This document shows positions 1-6,717 of a stretch of DNA of 8,636 nt, in pieces; within the stretch, counting starts at the first letter, position 1, and every line of letters starts with the position of its first letter. The notes beneath the pieces were generated by a model that ran no database searches, was not told the DNA's origin, and saw only the letters and a program-made list of their open reading frames with translations. Origin of the DNA: an uncultured bacterium (GTDB taxonomy: Bacteria > Desulfobacterota > Desulfovibrionia > Desulfovibrionales > Desulfovibrionaceae); assembly GCA_905215675.1 (NCBI GenBank), contig CAJMRA010000084.1, forward strand, positions 1-8,636, read 5' to 3'. A program made the position numbers and the translations under genes.

Positions 1-5
1 TTCAC

Positions 6-24
6 GGAAAAAGCGCATTTTTCC
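6..24 (-). terminator. Possible terminator hairpin downstream of ettA
   Basis: A perfect 7-bp inverted repeat, GGAAAAA (6-12) and TTTTTCC (18-24), encloses a 5-nt loop. Read on the minus strand it lies about 70 nt past the ettA stop, with the T run forming the 3' arm of the stem. The symmetric A/T arms could work in both directions, so it may also serve a convergent gene left of the window. The stem is AT-rich, so the call is tentative. Confidence 0.4.
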
Positions 25-41
25 CGCGAAACAGCAGGCCG

Positions 42-58
42 GGCGGCGCTATGCCGCC
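42..58 (-). terminator. GC-rich hairpin after ettA
   Basis: GGCGGC (42-47) and GCCGCC (53-58) form a 6-bp all-GC stem around a 5-nt loop, about 37 nt beyond the ettA stop codon. No T run follows directly on the minus strand, but the A/T stem at 6-24 comes shortly after. The two hairpins may act together as the 3' end of the ettA transcript. Termination itself is inferred. Confidence 0.3.
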
Positions 59-95
59 GCCTCGCGTTGCATCTTTTCCAAAGATAAAACGCGCG

Positions 96-1781
96 CTAGC
101 TGCGCGTCAGCTTGCGGAACTTGGGGCGATGGGGCGTCTCGGCGTCCTTGCCGAGGCGTTTTTTCCTGTCTTCCTCATATTCGGAGAAATTGCCTTCAAA
201 GAAGTCCACCCGCGCGTCGTCCTCGAACGCCATGATATGAGTCGCCACACGGTCGAGGAACCAGCGATCATGGCTGACCACCAGCACGCAGCCCGCGAAG
301 TTGTCCAGCGCGTCTTCAAGGGCGCGCATGGTGTTGACGTCGATATCGTTGGTCGGTTCGTCCAGCAGCAGCACGTTGGCGCCGGACTTGAGCATTCGGG
401 CAAGATGAAGGCGGTTGCGTTCGCCGCCGGAAAGCACGTCCACCTTTTTCTGCTGATCCGCGCCGTGGAAATTAAAGCGCGTGCAATAGGCGCGGGCGTT
501 GACTTCGCGCCCGCCCAGACGGATGGTCTCGTGCCCGTCGCTGATCAGCTCATAAACGGTCTTGCCGGGCGTCAGGGATTCGCGGCCCTGATCCACATAG
601 GCGAACTTCACGGAATCGCCGATGACGATGCTGCCGCCGTCGGGCTTTTCCGTTCCGGCCAGCATCTTGAACAGCGTGGTCTTGCCCGCGCCGTTGGGGC
701 CGATGATGCCCACGATGGCGCCCGCGGGAATGACGGCGCTGAAATTGTCCATGAGCAGACGATCGCCCATGCTCTTGCTCACGCCGTGGAACTCGATGAC
801 CTGCTTGCCGAGGCGGGGTCCCGGCGGAATATAGATTTGCAGATCCGGCGCGCGCTTTTCGCTTTCGTGGGAAAGCATGGCCTCGTAGGCATTGATGCGG
901 GCCTTGCTCTTGGCGTGGCGCCCCTTGGGCGACATGCGGATCCATTCCAGTTCGCGATCCAGGGTCTTCCGGCGTTCGGCCTCGGCCTTTTCCTCGTTGG
1001 CCAGCCGCTTCTGCTTCTGCTCCAGCCAGGAGGAATAATTGCCTTTCCACGGAATGCCCCGCCCGCGATCCAGCTCCAGAATCCAGCCCGCCACATTGTC
1101 GAGGAAATAGCGGTCGTGGGTCACGGCAATGACGGTGCCGGGGAAGGTGGAGAGATAACGCTCCAGCCAGGCCACGGACTCGGCGTCAAGATGGTTGGTG
1201 GGTTCGTCCAGCAGCAGGATATCCGGGGCCTGCAACAGCAGGCGGCACAGGGCCACGCGGCGGCGCTCGCCGCCGGAAACCTTGTTGACGGGCATGTCCG
1301 CGGGCGGGCAGCGCAGGGCGTCCATGGCCATTTCCAGACGGGCGTCCAGATCCCAGATGCCCTTGGCATCCATTTCTTCCTGAATGCGGGCCTGCTTTTC
1401 AATGAGGGCGTCCATTTCCTCCGGCTCCATGGGCTCGGCGAAACGGGCGTTGACGGCTTCGAATTCGTCGGCGACGGCCTTGAGTTCGGCCACGCCTTCC
1501 TCGACGACCTCGCGTACGGTGCGCGTCTCGTCGGCCAGCGGCTCCTGTTCGAGGTAGCCGATGGTATACCCCGGCGCAAGCACGGTCTTGCCGTCAAAGG
1601 CGGTATCGACCCCGGCCAGAATTTTCAGCAAACTGGATTTGCCCGCGCCGTTCAGTCCCAGCACGCCGATCTTGGCTCCGTAGAAGTAGGAAAGATTGAT
1701 ATCCTTCAGCACTTCCTTCTGGCCGTGGCGCTTGGAAACGCGGATCATGGAATAGATGATCTTATCCGGTTCGTTGCTCAT
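96..1781 (-). CDS. ettA: Energy-dependent translational throttle protein EttA (ABC-F ATPase)
   Basis: EttA is a soluble ABC-F ATPase that binds the ribosomal E site and gates the first steps of elongation according to the ATP/ADP ratio. The 561-residue product is close to E. coli EttA (about 555) and resembles it along its whole length. Domain 1 has Walker A GLNGAGKS (42-49), signature VSGGE (168-172), Walker B running into LLLDEP with catalytic Glu193, and switch His222. The arm insertion lies around 85-135. The linker (PtIM) region around 245-325 contains the GNYSSWLEQK and PPGPRLG segments typical of EttA. Domain 2 has GPNGAGKT (361-368), LSGGE (450-454), DEPTND with Glu475, and His504. 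The C-terminus ends in the basic PKFRKLTR type. The start at 1781 matches the family N-terminus and has GAGG five nt upstream. An in-frame ATG at 1856 is rejected because its 25 extra codons would run through the predicted promoter. All catalytic residues are present. Confidence 0.96.
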   Translation of the reverse strand: MSNEPDKIIYSMIRVSKRHGQKEVLKDINLSYFYGAKIGVLGLNGAGKSSLLKILAGVDTAFDGKTVLAPGYTIGYLEQEPLADETRTVREVVEEGVAELKAVADEFEAVNARFAEPMEPEEMDALIEKQARIQEEMDAKGIWDLDARLEMAMDALRCPPADMPVNKVSGGERRRVALCRLLLQAPDILLLDEPTNHLDAESVAWLERYLSTFPGTVIAVTHDRYFLDNVAGWILELDRGRGIPWKGNYSSWLEQKQKRLANEEKAEAERRKTLDRELEWIRMSPKGRHAKSKARINAYEAMLSHESEKRAPDLQIYIPPGPRLGKQVIEFHGVSKSMGDRLLMDNFSAVIPAGAIVGIIGPNGAGKTTLFKMLAGTEKPDGGSIVIGDSVKFAYVDQGRESLTPGKTVYELISDGHETIRLGGREVNARAYCTRFNFHGADQQKKVDVLSGGERNRLHLARMLKSGANVLLLDEPTNDIDVNTMRALEDALDNFAGCVLVVSHDRWFLDRVATHIMAFEDDARVDFFEGNFSEYEEDRKKRLGKDAETPHRPKFRKLTRS

Positions 1782-1802
1782 ATGTTCCTCAAAAAGAAAT
1801 TT

Positions 1803-1820
1803 GCCGTCCCCTGGGGCGGC
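1803..1820 (-). promoter_or_regulatory. Stem-loop at predicted 5' end of ettA mRNA
   Basis: GCCGTCC and its partner GGGCGGC form a 7-bp GC stem, with one G-T wobble, around a 4-nt loop. It lies 22-39 nt upstream of the ettA start codon and, given the predicted promoter at 1828-1856, begins within a base or two of the expected transcription start. It could stabilise the message. On the minus strand it is followed by AAATTTCTTTTT, which gives it a weak terminator look. The structure is seen; the role is inferred. Confidence 0.4.
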
Positions 1821-1827
1821 ATCGGGG

Positions 1828-1856
1828 ATGGTAGCCGCCGCCGCCCGCTTTGGCAA
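1828..1856 (-). promoter_or_regulatory. Putative sigma70 promoter of ettA
   Basis: Read on the minus strand, TTGCCA (1851-1856; 5/6 to the -35 consensus) is followed by a 17-bp spacer and TACCAT (1828-1833; 4/6 to the -10 consensus). Transcription would start near 1821, giving a leader of about 40 nt with a GAGG ribosome binding site. The optimal spacer and the position support the call. The spacer is unusually GC-rich. Confidence 0.5.
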
Positions 1857-1877
1857 GCGCCGGGGGCGTATCGGTCC

Positions 1878-1906
1878 TTGATCCGGCGGCCTCTCTCTGG
1901 CATCAT
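1878..1906 (+). promoter_or_regulatory. Putative sigma70 promoter of the permease gene
   Basis: TTGATC (1878-1883) and CATCAT (1901-1906), each 4/6 to consensus, are separated by 17 bp. Initiation would fall near 1913, about 32 nt before the permease ATG. It lies back to back with the ettA promoter, with about 21 bp between the two -35 elements, so a regulator bound here could affect both. I saw no clear TyrR- or TrpR-like operator. Confidence 0.4.
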
Positions 1907-1944
1907 GACCCTTTCATTTTTGCCCGTTCCAGAAGGGGGAGAAC

Positions 1945-3186
1945 ATGATCAGATACACGTTCGGCGAAACTTTCCAGCGTCACCTCGGCGGCTCCATGAT
2001 GGTGGCGGGAACGGCCATCGGCGCGGGCATGCTCGGTCTTCCCATGATCTCGGCGGGCATGTGGTACGGCTGGTCCGCCGTACTGCTCTTCGTTTCGTGG
2101 TTCTGCATGCTCCGGGCCAGTCAGGCCCTGCTGGAGGTTAATCTCCACTTCGAACGCGGGCACAGCCTGCACACCATGGTGCGGGAAACGCTCGGCCCCG
2201 TCTGGAGCGCCGTCAACGGGCTTTCGGTGGCCTTTGTTCTCTATACGCTCGTCTATGCCTATGTCAGCGGCGGCGGATCGGTCGTGGCCCAGTCGCTGGC
2301 CTCCACCTTCCATATCGAAGCCCCGCGCACGCTGGCGAGCCTGATCTTCTCCCTGCTGCTCACGGGCTGCGTCTGGTGGAGTTCCAAGGCGGTGGATCGC
2401 TTCTCCATCGTCATGATGGGCGGCATGGTCATCACCTTTCTGCTGTCCATCGGCGGCATGATTGATCGCGCCCAGTGGAGCAATCTCTTCGGCGGCGAGA
2501 ACGGCGGCGAGGCCGTCTTCATCTTCGGCGCCGTCTCCACCTATCTGACCTCCTTCTGCTTCCATGCCTCGGTGCCGAGCCTGATCAAGTATCTGGGCAA
2601 GGACGGCCGCACCATCAACGCCTGCCTGCGCAACGGCACGCTGGTGGCGCTGGCCTGCTATTTCGTCTGGATCACGGCCGCCGACGGCATCATTCCCCGC
2701 GCGGAATTCAGAAACATCATCGCGGCGGGCGGCAACGTGGGCGATCTGGTGGCGGCCTCGGGCAGCGCGCTCAGCGGCCTGATCCTCAAGATGCTGGAGA
2801 CCTTTTCGCTGCTGGCCGTGGCAACCTCCTTCCTCGGCGCGGGGCTCGGCCTGTTCGATTACATGGCCGACCTCTGCGGCTTCGACGACAGCCGCCTCGG
2901 CCGTACCAAGACCATGCTCATCACCTTCGTGCCGCCCATGATCTGCGGCATCATCTGGCCCAACGGCTTCCTGCCCGCCATCGGCTGGGCCGGTCTGGCG
3001 GCCTCCGTCTGGTCCGTCATCGTCCCCGCACTGCTGCTGCGCGCCTGCCGCCGCGCCCATGAGGAAGAAACCTCCTACCGCACGCCGGGCGGCGCCACAA
3101 CCGTTCCCATGCTGCTGGTCTACGGTATCGCCGTGGCCATCTTCCATACGCTCTTCGTCTTCGATCTGCTGCCCATGTACAGATAG
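1945..3186 (+). CDS. Aromatic amino acid permease, HAAAP family (TyrP/Mtr/TnaB-like)
   Basis: This is an inner-membrane importer of tyrosine and/or tryptophan, most likely driven by proton symport as in E. coli TyrP and Mtr. The 413-residue product is close to the family length (about 400-415) and is hydrophobic throughout, consistent with about 11 membrane segments. Family hallmarks are GTAIGAGMLGLP at 22-33 in the first helix, LLEV at 62-65, YAYVSGGG at 104-111, SFCFHASVPSLIKYLG at 203-218, and TSFLGAGLGLFDYMADL at 294-310. The last two are near copies of TyrP/Mtr signature segments. A GGGGGAG ribosome binding site (1935-1941) lies just upstream of the ATG. The gene diverges from ettA, and the phosphoesterase gene begins 15 bp after its stop, so the two are probably co-transcribed. 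TyrP is the closest resemblance by eye, but tyrosine and tryptophan cannot be told apart from sequence, so no symbol is given. Confidence 0.9.
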   Translation: MIRYTFGETFQRHLGGSMMVAGTAIGAGMLGLPMISAGMWYGWSAVLLFVSWFCMLRASQALLEVNLHFERGHSLHTMVRETLGPVWSAVNGLSVAFVLYTLVYAYVSGGGSVVAQSLASTFHIEAPRTLASLIFSLLLTGCVWWSSKAVDRFSIVMMGGMVITFLLSIGGMIDRAQWSNLFGGENGGEAVFIFGAVSTYLTSFCFHASVPSLIKYLGKDGRTINACLRNGTLVALACYFVWITAADGIIPRAEFRNIIAAGGNVGDLVAASGSALSGLILKMLETFSLLAVATSFLGAGLGLFDYMADLCGFDDSRLGRTKTMLITFVPPMICGIIWPNGFLPAIGWAGLAASVWSVIVPALLLRACRRAHEEETSYRTPGGATTVPMLLVYGIAVAIFHTLFVFDLLPMYR

Positions 3187-3201
3187 CGCCGGGGAACGCA
3201 C

Positions 3202-4518
3202 ATGCGCACGTCCGCCGGTTCACCGTCCCGCCCGCATGGCCGCGTTGTCCGAAGCGCGCTGCTCCTTACGCTCGTCCTCATTCCGGGCTTCCTGCCGGGC
3301 ATGCCCGCCGCCCTGTCCGGCCCGGGCGCGGCCTGGGCCGCCGACAGCGCTTTCGGAACGCTGCGCGCCCTCCTGCATCCCGCCGTCATTGCCGCCGGGA
3401 TGCTCTATCTCGGCCTGCGCGTCATCCGGCCCCTGCGCGTGTCCCCACCCGCAAAGGCGGCGCTGCTGATCGCCGCGGCCCTGTTTCTCGGCCGGGTCTA
3501 CGTGACGCGCCAGATATACCTGATATGGCAGTACGAACTCCCCCGGACGCTCCATGTCGGCTGGTGCATCCTGCAACTTGCGCTGTGCATCTTTCTTCTG
3601 CTGCTTGCCGCAAGCGATATCCTCGCGCCGCTGCTCCGTCGCCTGCGCCGTACGGCCTCCGGGACGGAAGTCCCGGACCGGCGGGCCGGGCCGGGACTTC
3701 GGGCGGGACTCTTCGCGGCGGCGCTCTCCCTTGCCGCCTTCGGCTGTTTCTCCGCGCTGCGCGTGCCGCCCGTCACACCGAAGGAAATCGTCATTCCGGG
3801 TCTGCCCGCCGCATGGGACGGGCTGACCGTGGCCCATCTCTCCGACCTGCACGTCAGCAAGACCTTTCCCGCCTCCTGGCTTGCCGAGGTCGTGCGCAAG
3901 GTCAATGCGGCCAAGCCGGATCTCGTCGTCATCACGGGCGACATCTTTGACGGCGACCCGAAACAATCCATCGACGAACTCCGCCCCCTGCGCGACCTGC
4001 GCGCGCCGCTGGGCGTCCATGCCTGCCTCGGCAATCATGAATACTACGCCGATTTGCGCCGCTGGGGCCCCCTCCTCGCGGAACTCGGCCCCCGCATCCT
4101 GCAAAATGAACATATCGTGCTGCGCCGCAACGGCGCGGAACTGATACTTGCCGGCGTCACGGACAGCGCGGCCGCCGCCTACCGGCTGCCGACCCCCGAT
4201 ATCGGCAAGGCGCTCAGGGGCGCGTCTCCCGACCTGCCGCTGCTGCTTCTGGCGCATCGTCCCGCCCTGGCGGATCAGGTACGCCGCCTTTCCCGTCCCG
4301 GAGCGACGCTCCAGCTTTCCGGGCATACCCATGCCGGGCAAATCATCGGCCTTGCCGAAATCATCAAATATCTCAACAAGGGCTATCTCAACGGCCTCTA
4401 CGCCCTCGGCGACATGCGGCTCCACGTCTCCCCCGGCACGGCCCTGTCCTCCTCCTATCCGTTCCGCCTCGGCGTGCCGTCGTCCGACATTCCCCTGCTG
4501 ACGCTGCGCGCGCCGTAA
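3202..4518 (+). CDS. Membrane-anchored calcineurin-like metallophosphoesterase, copy 1 (YkuE/YaeI-like)
   Basis: A two-metal phosphoesterase of 438 residues. The catalytic half begins near residue 205 and carries every metal ligand motif: SDLH (Asp215, His217), GDIFD (Asp247), GNHE (Asn278, His279), AHRP (His352) and GHTHAGQ (His375, His377). The N-terminal half has hydrophobic segments near 18-38, 58-76, 83-98, 118-140 and 166-184, which should tether the enzyme to the inner membrane with the active site probably outside the cytoplasm. Residues 1-56 are missing from the downstream paralogue; they resemble a signal peptide or extra helix ending in AAWAAD. GGGGAA lies five nt before the ATG. 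YaeI/YkuE relatives include phosphodiesterases, and the chlamydial relative LpxG cleaves UDP-diacylglucosamine, so a lipid or nucleotide-sugar substrate is possible but unproven. Residues 156-167 are encoded by a strong inverted repeat. Confidence 0.88.
   Translation: MRTSAGSPSRPHGRVVRSALLLTLVLIPGFLPGMPAALSGPGAAWAADSAFGTLRALLHPAVIAAGMLYLGLRVIRPLRVSPPAKAALLIAAALFLGRVYVTRQIYLIWQYELPRTLHVGWCILQLALCIFLLLLAASDILAPLLRRLRRTASGTEVPDRRAGPGLRAGLFAAALSLAAFGCFSALRVPPVTPKEIVIPGLPAAWDGLTVAHLSDLHVSKTFPASWLAEVVRKVNAAKPDLVVITGDIFDGDPKQSIDELRPLRDLRAPLGVHACLGNHEYYADLRRWGPLLAELGPRILQNEHIVLRRNGAELILAGVTDSAAAAYRLPTPDIGKALRGASPDLPLLLLAHRPALADQVRRLSRPGATLQLSGHTHAGQIIGLAEIIKYLNKGYLNGLYALGDMRLHVSPGTALSSSYPFRLGVPSSDIPLLTLRAP
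3667..3700. repeat. Perfect 10-bp inverted repeat inside phosphoesterase copy 1
   Basis: GAAGTCCCGG (3667-3676) and CCGGGACTTC (3691-3700) are perfect reverse complements. The 14 nt between them can pair further as CCGG with CCGG. It encodes the loop between the fourth and fifth hydrophobic segments, around residues 156-167. The paralogue's loop has a different sequence. A second small hairpin, GGGAC-GGAA-GTCCC, overlaps its left arm at 3661-3674. Confidence 0.7.
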
Positions 4519-4715
4519 GCCGCCCTGCCTCCCGGCAGGCTTCGGCAGCCGCGCCCCTCCCTGAAAAAAAAACGCCGGGCCTCCGCTCGGTTCCGGCGGA
4601 CGGACGCGCCCGACGCCTCCGGCGTAAAACGCGAAACGACAGGCCGTATGGTTTGCAACGCAGCGCGTTTCAAACCAACCGGCACGCCGCCCTTTCTTTC
4701 CAACCTCCACGCCAC
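4519..4715. other. Intergenic gap between the phosphoesterase paralogues
   Basis: This 197-bp gap is the largest in the window. It holds a hairpin CCTGCC-TCCC-GGCAGG (4524-4539) just after the first phosphoesterase stop, a run of nine A (4564-4572), a stem facing the minus strand (4573-4598), a small ACGCC-TCC-GGCGT hairpin around 4612-4625, and a 25-codon reading frame (4648-4725) ending across the next start. I find no convincing sigma70 promoter for the second copy. Confidence 0.6.
4564..4598 (-). terminator. Minus-strand oriented intrinsic terminator-like element
   Basis: Read on the minus strand, CGCCGG (4593-4598) and CCGGCG (4573-4578) form a 6-bp all-GC stem around a 14-nt loop, followed at once by nine T residues (complement of 4564-4572). 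This is the classic layout of a rho-independent terminator. The flanking genes are on the plus strand, so it would only stop antisense transcription. The loop is long for an efficient terminator. Confidence 0.45.
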
Positions 4716-5909
4716 ATGTTCATGATCACAACCGCCATTTCCGTTCTTGTTCTTCTCTATATCGGCCTGCGCTGCATTCTTCCCCTGCGCATGTCCCTTT
4801 CCGGCAAGCTGGCCCTGCTCGCCCTTGCCGCGCTGATTCTCGGCAAGGGCCATGTCTCCCGCTTCCTGTATCACTCCTGGACGCCGGAATTCCCCCTTCC
4901 GATCCACGCAACCTGGAGCCTGCTGCAAAGCGCCCTGCTCGCCGTTGTCATTCTGGGCGCGGCAACCGACATAATCCGGCTCCTCTCCCGCCTCCTGCGA
5001 CGCGCCTCCGCCGAAAACGCGCCGACCGCCGCGCCGCGCCGGGGACTGCCGCCGCTGATTTATCCCGTATCGCTGATCATCGCCGCCTTCGGCTCGTTCG
5101 CCGCCCTGCGCGTGCCGCCCGTCACGCCCGTGGAAATCGAGGTTCCCGGCCTGCCCGCCGCCTGGGACGGGCTTAGGGTGGCCCATCTTTCCGATCTGCA
5201 CGCCAGCACGACCTATCCCCGGACATGGATTTCCGGCGTGGTCGAGGCCGTCAACGCCTCCCGCCCCGATCTCGTCGTCATTACCGGGGATCTTTTCGAC
5301 GGCACGCCCCGGCAGCGGTACGACGACCTGCTTCCCCTGCGCCGCCTGCGCGCGCCGCTGGGCGTCTATGCCTGCCCGGGCAATCACGAGTATTATTCCT
5401 CCCTGTCGCAGTGGCGGCCCCGCTTTCCCTCCCTCGGCGTCCTGCTGCTGGAAAACGAACGCGTCCTCCTGCGCCGCAACGGCGCGGAACTGATACTGGC
5501 GGGCCTTACCGACAGCACGGCGGAACGCTTCGGCCTTCCCCGGCCCGACGTCCGGCGGACGCTGGACTCCACGCGGCCGGACATGCCCCTGATCCTCATG
5601 GCGCACAGACCGGACCTTGTGGCACAGCTCGGGGAACTTGCGCGCCCGGGCGCGACCCTGCAACTTTCGGGGCATACCCACGGCGGGCAGGTTCTCGGCC
5701 TCGACCGGCTGGTGCGCCGCCTCAACGACGGCTATGTGCGCGGCCTGTACGCGATCGGCCCTGTCCGGCTGTACGTCTCGACGGGCGCGGCGCTCTGGTC
5801 CGGCTTTCCCTTCCGGCTCGGCGTGCCGTCGGAAATTCCCCTGATCATCCTGCGCGCCCCGCGCGCGGACACCCACACGCCGCGCGCGAGCGCTTCTCTT
5901 GCCTTTTAA
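4716..5909 (+). CDS. Membrane-anchored calcineurin-like metallophosphoesterase, copy 2
   Basis: This is a tandem paralogue of the gene just upstream. Hand alignment of the catalytic halves gives roughly 60% identity (about 140 of 230 positions). The 397-residue product keeps all metal ligands: SDLH (Asp160, His162), GDLFD (Asp192), GNHE (Asn223, His224), AHRP (His297) and GHTHGGQ (His320, His322). Hydrophobic segments near 4-20, 31-46, 66-86 and 113-130 precede the catalytic domain, so it should also be anchored in the inner membrane and act outside the cytoplasm. It lacks the first ~56 residues of copy 1 and has a short C-terminal tail of about 16 residues not found there. The start is uncertain: ATG codons at 4716 and 4722 both begin right before the first helix, with no clear ribosome binding site. 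An upstream TTG at 4653 would add 21 residues of non-membrane character and is less likely. Confidence 0.87.
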   Translation: MFMITTAISVLVLLYIGLRCILPLRMSLSGKLALLALAALILGKGHVSRFLYHSWTPEFPLPIHATWSLLQSALLAVVILGAATDIIRLLSRLLRRASAENAPTAAPRRGLPPLIYPVSLIIAAFGSFAALRVPPVTPVEIEVPGLPAAWDGLRVAHLSDLHASTTYPRTWISGVVEAVNASRPDLVVITGDLFDGTPRQRYDDLLPLRRLRAPLGVYACPGNHEYYSSLSQWRPRFPSLGVLLLENERVLLRRNGAELILAGLTDSTAERFGLPRPDVRRTLDSTRPDMPLILMAHRPDLVAQLGELARPGATLQLSGHTHGGQVLGLDRLVRRLNDGYVRGLYAIGPVRLYVSTGAALWSGFPFRLGVPSEIPLIILRAPRADTHTPRASASLAF

Positions 5910-5952
5910 GTGGCTTTGGCAAATAATGCCCCCAAAAGAAAACGAGCAGCCC

Positions 5953-6717
5953 ATGCCAACGACCTCGCGGCCCGCCGACGCTTCGGGACAACCGGTCCTG
6001 TCACAGCAGGAAGCCCTCCTGCGAACCTTTCTCGGCGCATGGCCGGGACAGGGACGACGGCTGCTCTGCATCAACTGCGGCAATGGAGACCTGCTGCCCC
6101 GGCTGCGGGCATGCGGTTTCGATGTCGCGGCCTGCGAACACGACTACGGCGCGCGCCTGCATGCCGCGCGTCACGCGCCGCAGGGCACGGAAATTTTCGC
6201 CGCGTCCGACGATCACCTGCCCTTTGACGACGGGGAATTCGACTGGACGCTGCTGCGTGCCGACAACCCCGGCAGCGCGGAACTGGAAGCGGCCGTTGCC
6301 GAGGCGCGCCGGACGGCCGCGCGCGGCTTTGCCGTCACGTTCTGGAACGCCCTGTCCGTTTCCGGCCTGTACTGGCAGGCCGTGGGCGCTCCGGTCTGTC
6401 TGCGCCGCCCCCGCGACGTCTGGAGGCCGGTACGCGACTACGGCGGGCGTTCCCCCGCATGCCGCAGCATATTTTTCGGTCCGCCGAGCTGCTGGCGGAC
6501 TTCCGGCAGACAACGGACGCCGTGGCGTCTGCCGCTGCCGCTGGGCGCATGGTGCGTCCTGCGCTGCAATTTCGGCCCCGGTCGCCCCCTGACAGGCCTG
6601 TTCCTGCCGCTGCGCGACATGGAAAACAGACTGGAACCCCAAATCAACGCTGTCCCGACAGCCTCAGGAACTGTAGACTTTCCGAGCCGCGGTTCCCGTA
6701 CCAAGGATTTGCCATGA
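5953..6717 (+). CDS. Class I SAM-dependent methyltransferase-like protein
   Basis: The 254-residue product looks like a small-molecule or protein methyltransferase with a Rossmann fold. LLCINCGNGDLL (37-48) fits the glycine-rich SAM-binding loop, although CGNGD departs from the usual GxGxG. It is followed by the acidic end of strand 2 (ACEHD) and by HLPFDDGEFDWTLL (88-101), matching the motif LPF-x-D-x-x-FD of methyltransferase family 11. The C-terminal part (FGPPSCWR around 175-182, LPLPLGAWCVLRC around 193-205) stays in frame. The last ~34 residues are polar and look disordered. The substrate is unknown. The start is uncertain: 5953 has a weak GAG six nt upstream, while ATG 5926 adds nine residues and has no binding site. 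The stop overlaps the next start as ATGA, so the two proteins are probably made together. Confidence 0.65.
   Translation: MPTTSRPADASGQPVLSQQEALLRTFLGAWPGQGRRLLCINCGNGDLLPRLRACGFDVAACEHDYGARLHAARHAPQGTEIFAASDDHLPFDDGEFDWTLLRADNPGSAELEAAVAEARRTAARGFAVTFWNALSVSGLYWQAVGAPVCLRRPRDVWRPVRDYGGRSPACRSIFFGPPSCWRTSGRQRTPWRLPLPLGAWCVLRCNFGPGRPLTGLFLPLRDMENRLEPQINAVPTASGTVDFPSRGSRTKDLP

Noticed and set aside
51..2141. A 696-codon open frame on the plus strand opposite ettA
   Set aside because: It lies antisense to a full-length EttA and runs through the divergent promoter region into the permease gene. Long antisense frames are expected in GC-rich genes, and its protein resembles no family I know.
1903..3201. 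A 432-codon minus-strand frame opposite the permease
   Set aside because: The permease frame matches the HAAAP family along its whole length. The antisense product is rich in Asp, Gly, His and Gln with no recognisable motif.
3220..4710. A 496-codon minus-strand frame opposite phosphoesterase copy 1
   Set aside because: It is a shadow of a gene with an intact active site, and shows the same low-complexity composition as the other antisense frames.
4653..4715. TTG start at 4653 for phosphoesterase copy 2
   Set aside because: It has no ribosome binding site, and the added 21 residues do not resemble the paralogue, whose alignment with copy 2 starts at the first helix after 4716.
4455..6083. 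A 542-codon open frame on the minus strand
   Set aside because: It is antisense to phosphoesterase copy 2 and spans the intergenic gap and the terminator-like element. Its composition (Gly, Arg, Ala, Gln-rich) is that of a shadow frame.
6420..6560. Possible frameshift in the methyltransferase-like gene
   Set aside because: The segment reads unusually, with many Arg, Pro and Cys residues, but FGPP and LPLPLGAW continue in the same frame on the far side, so one intact frame is the simpler reading.
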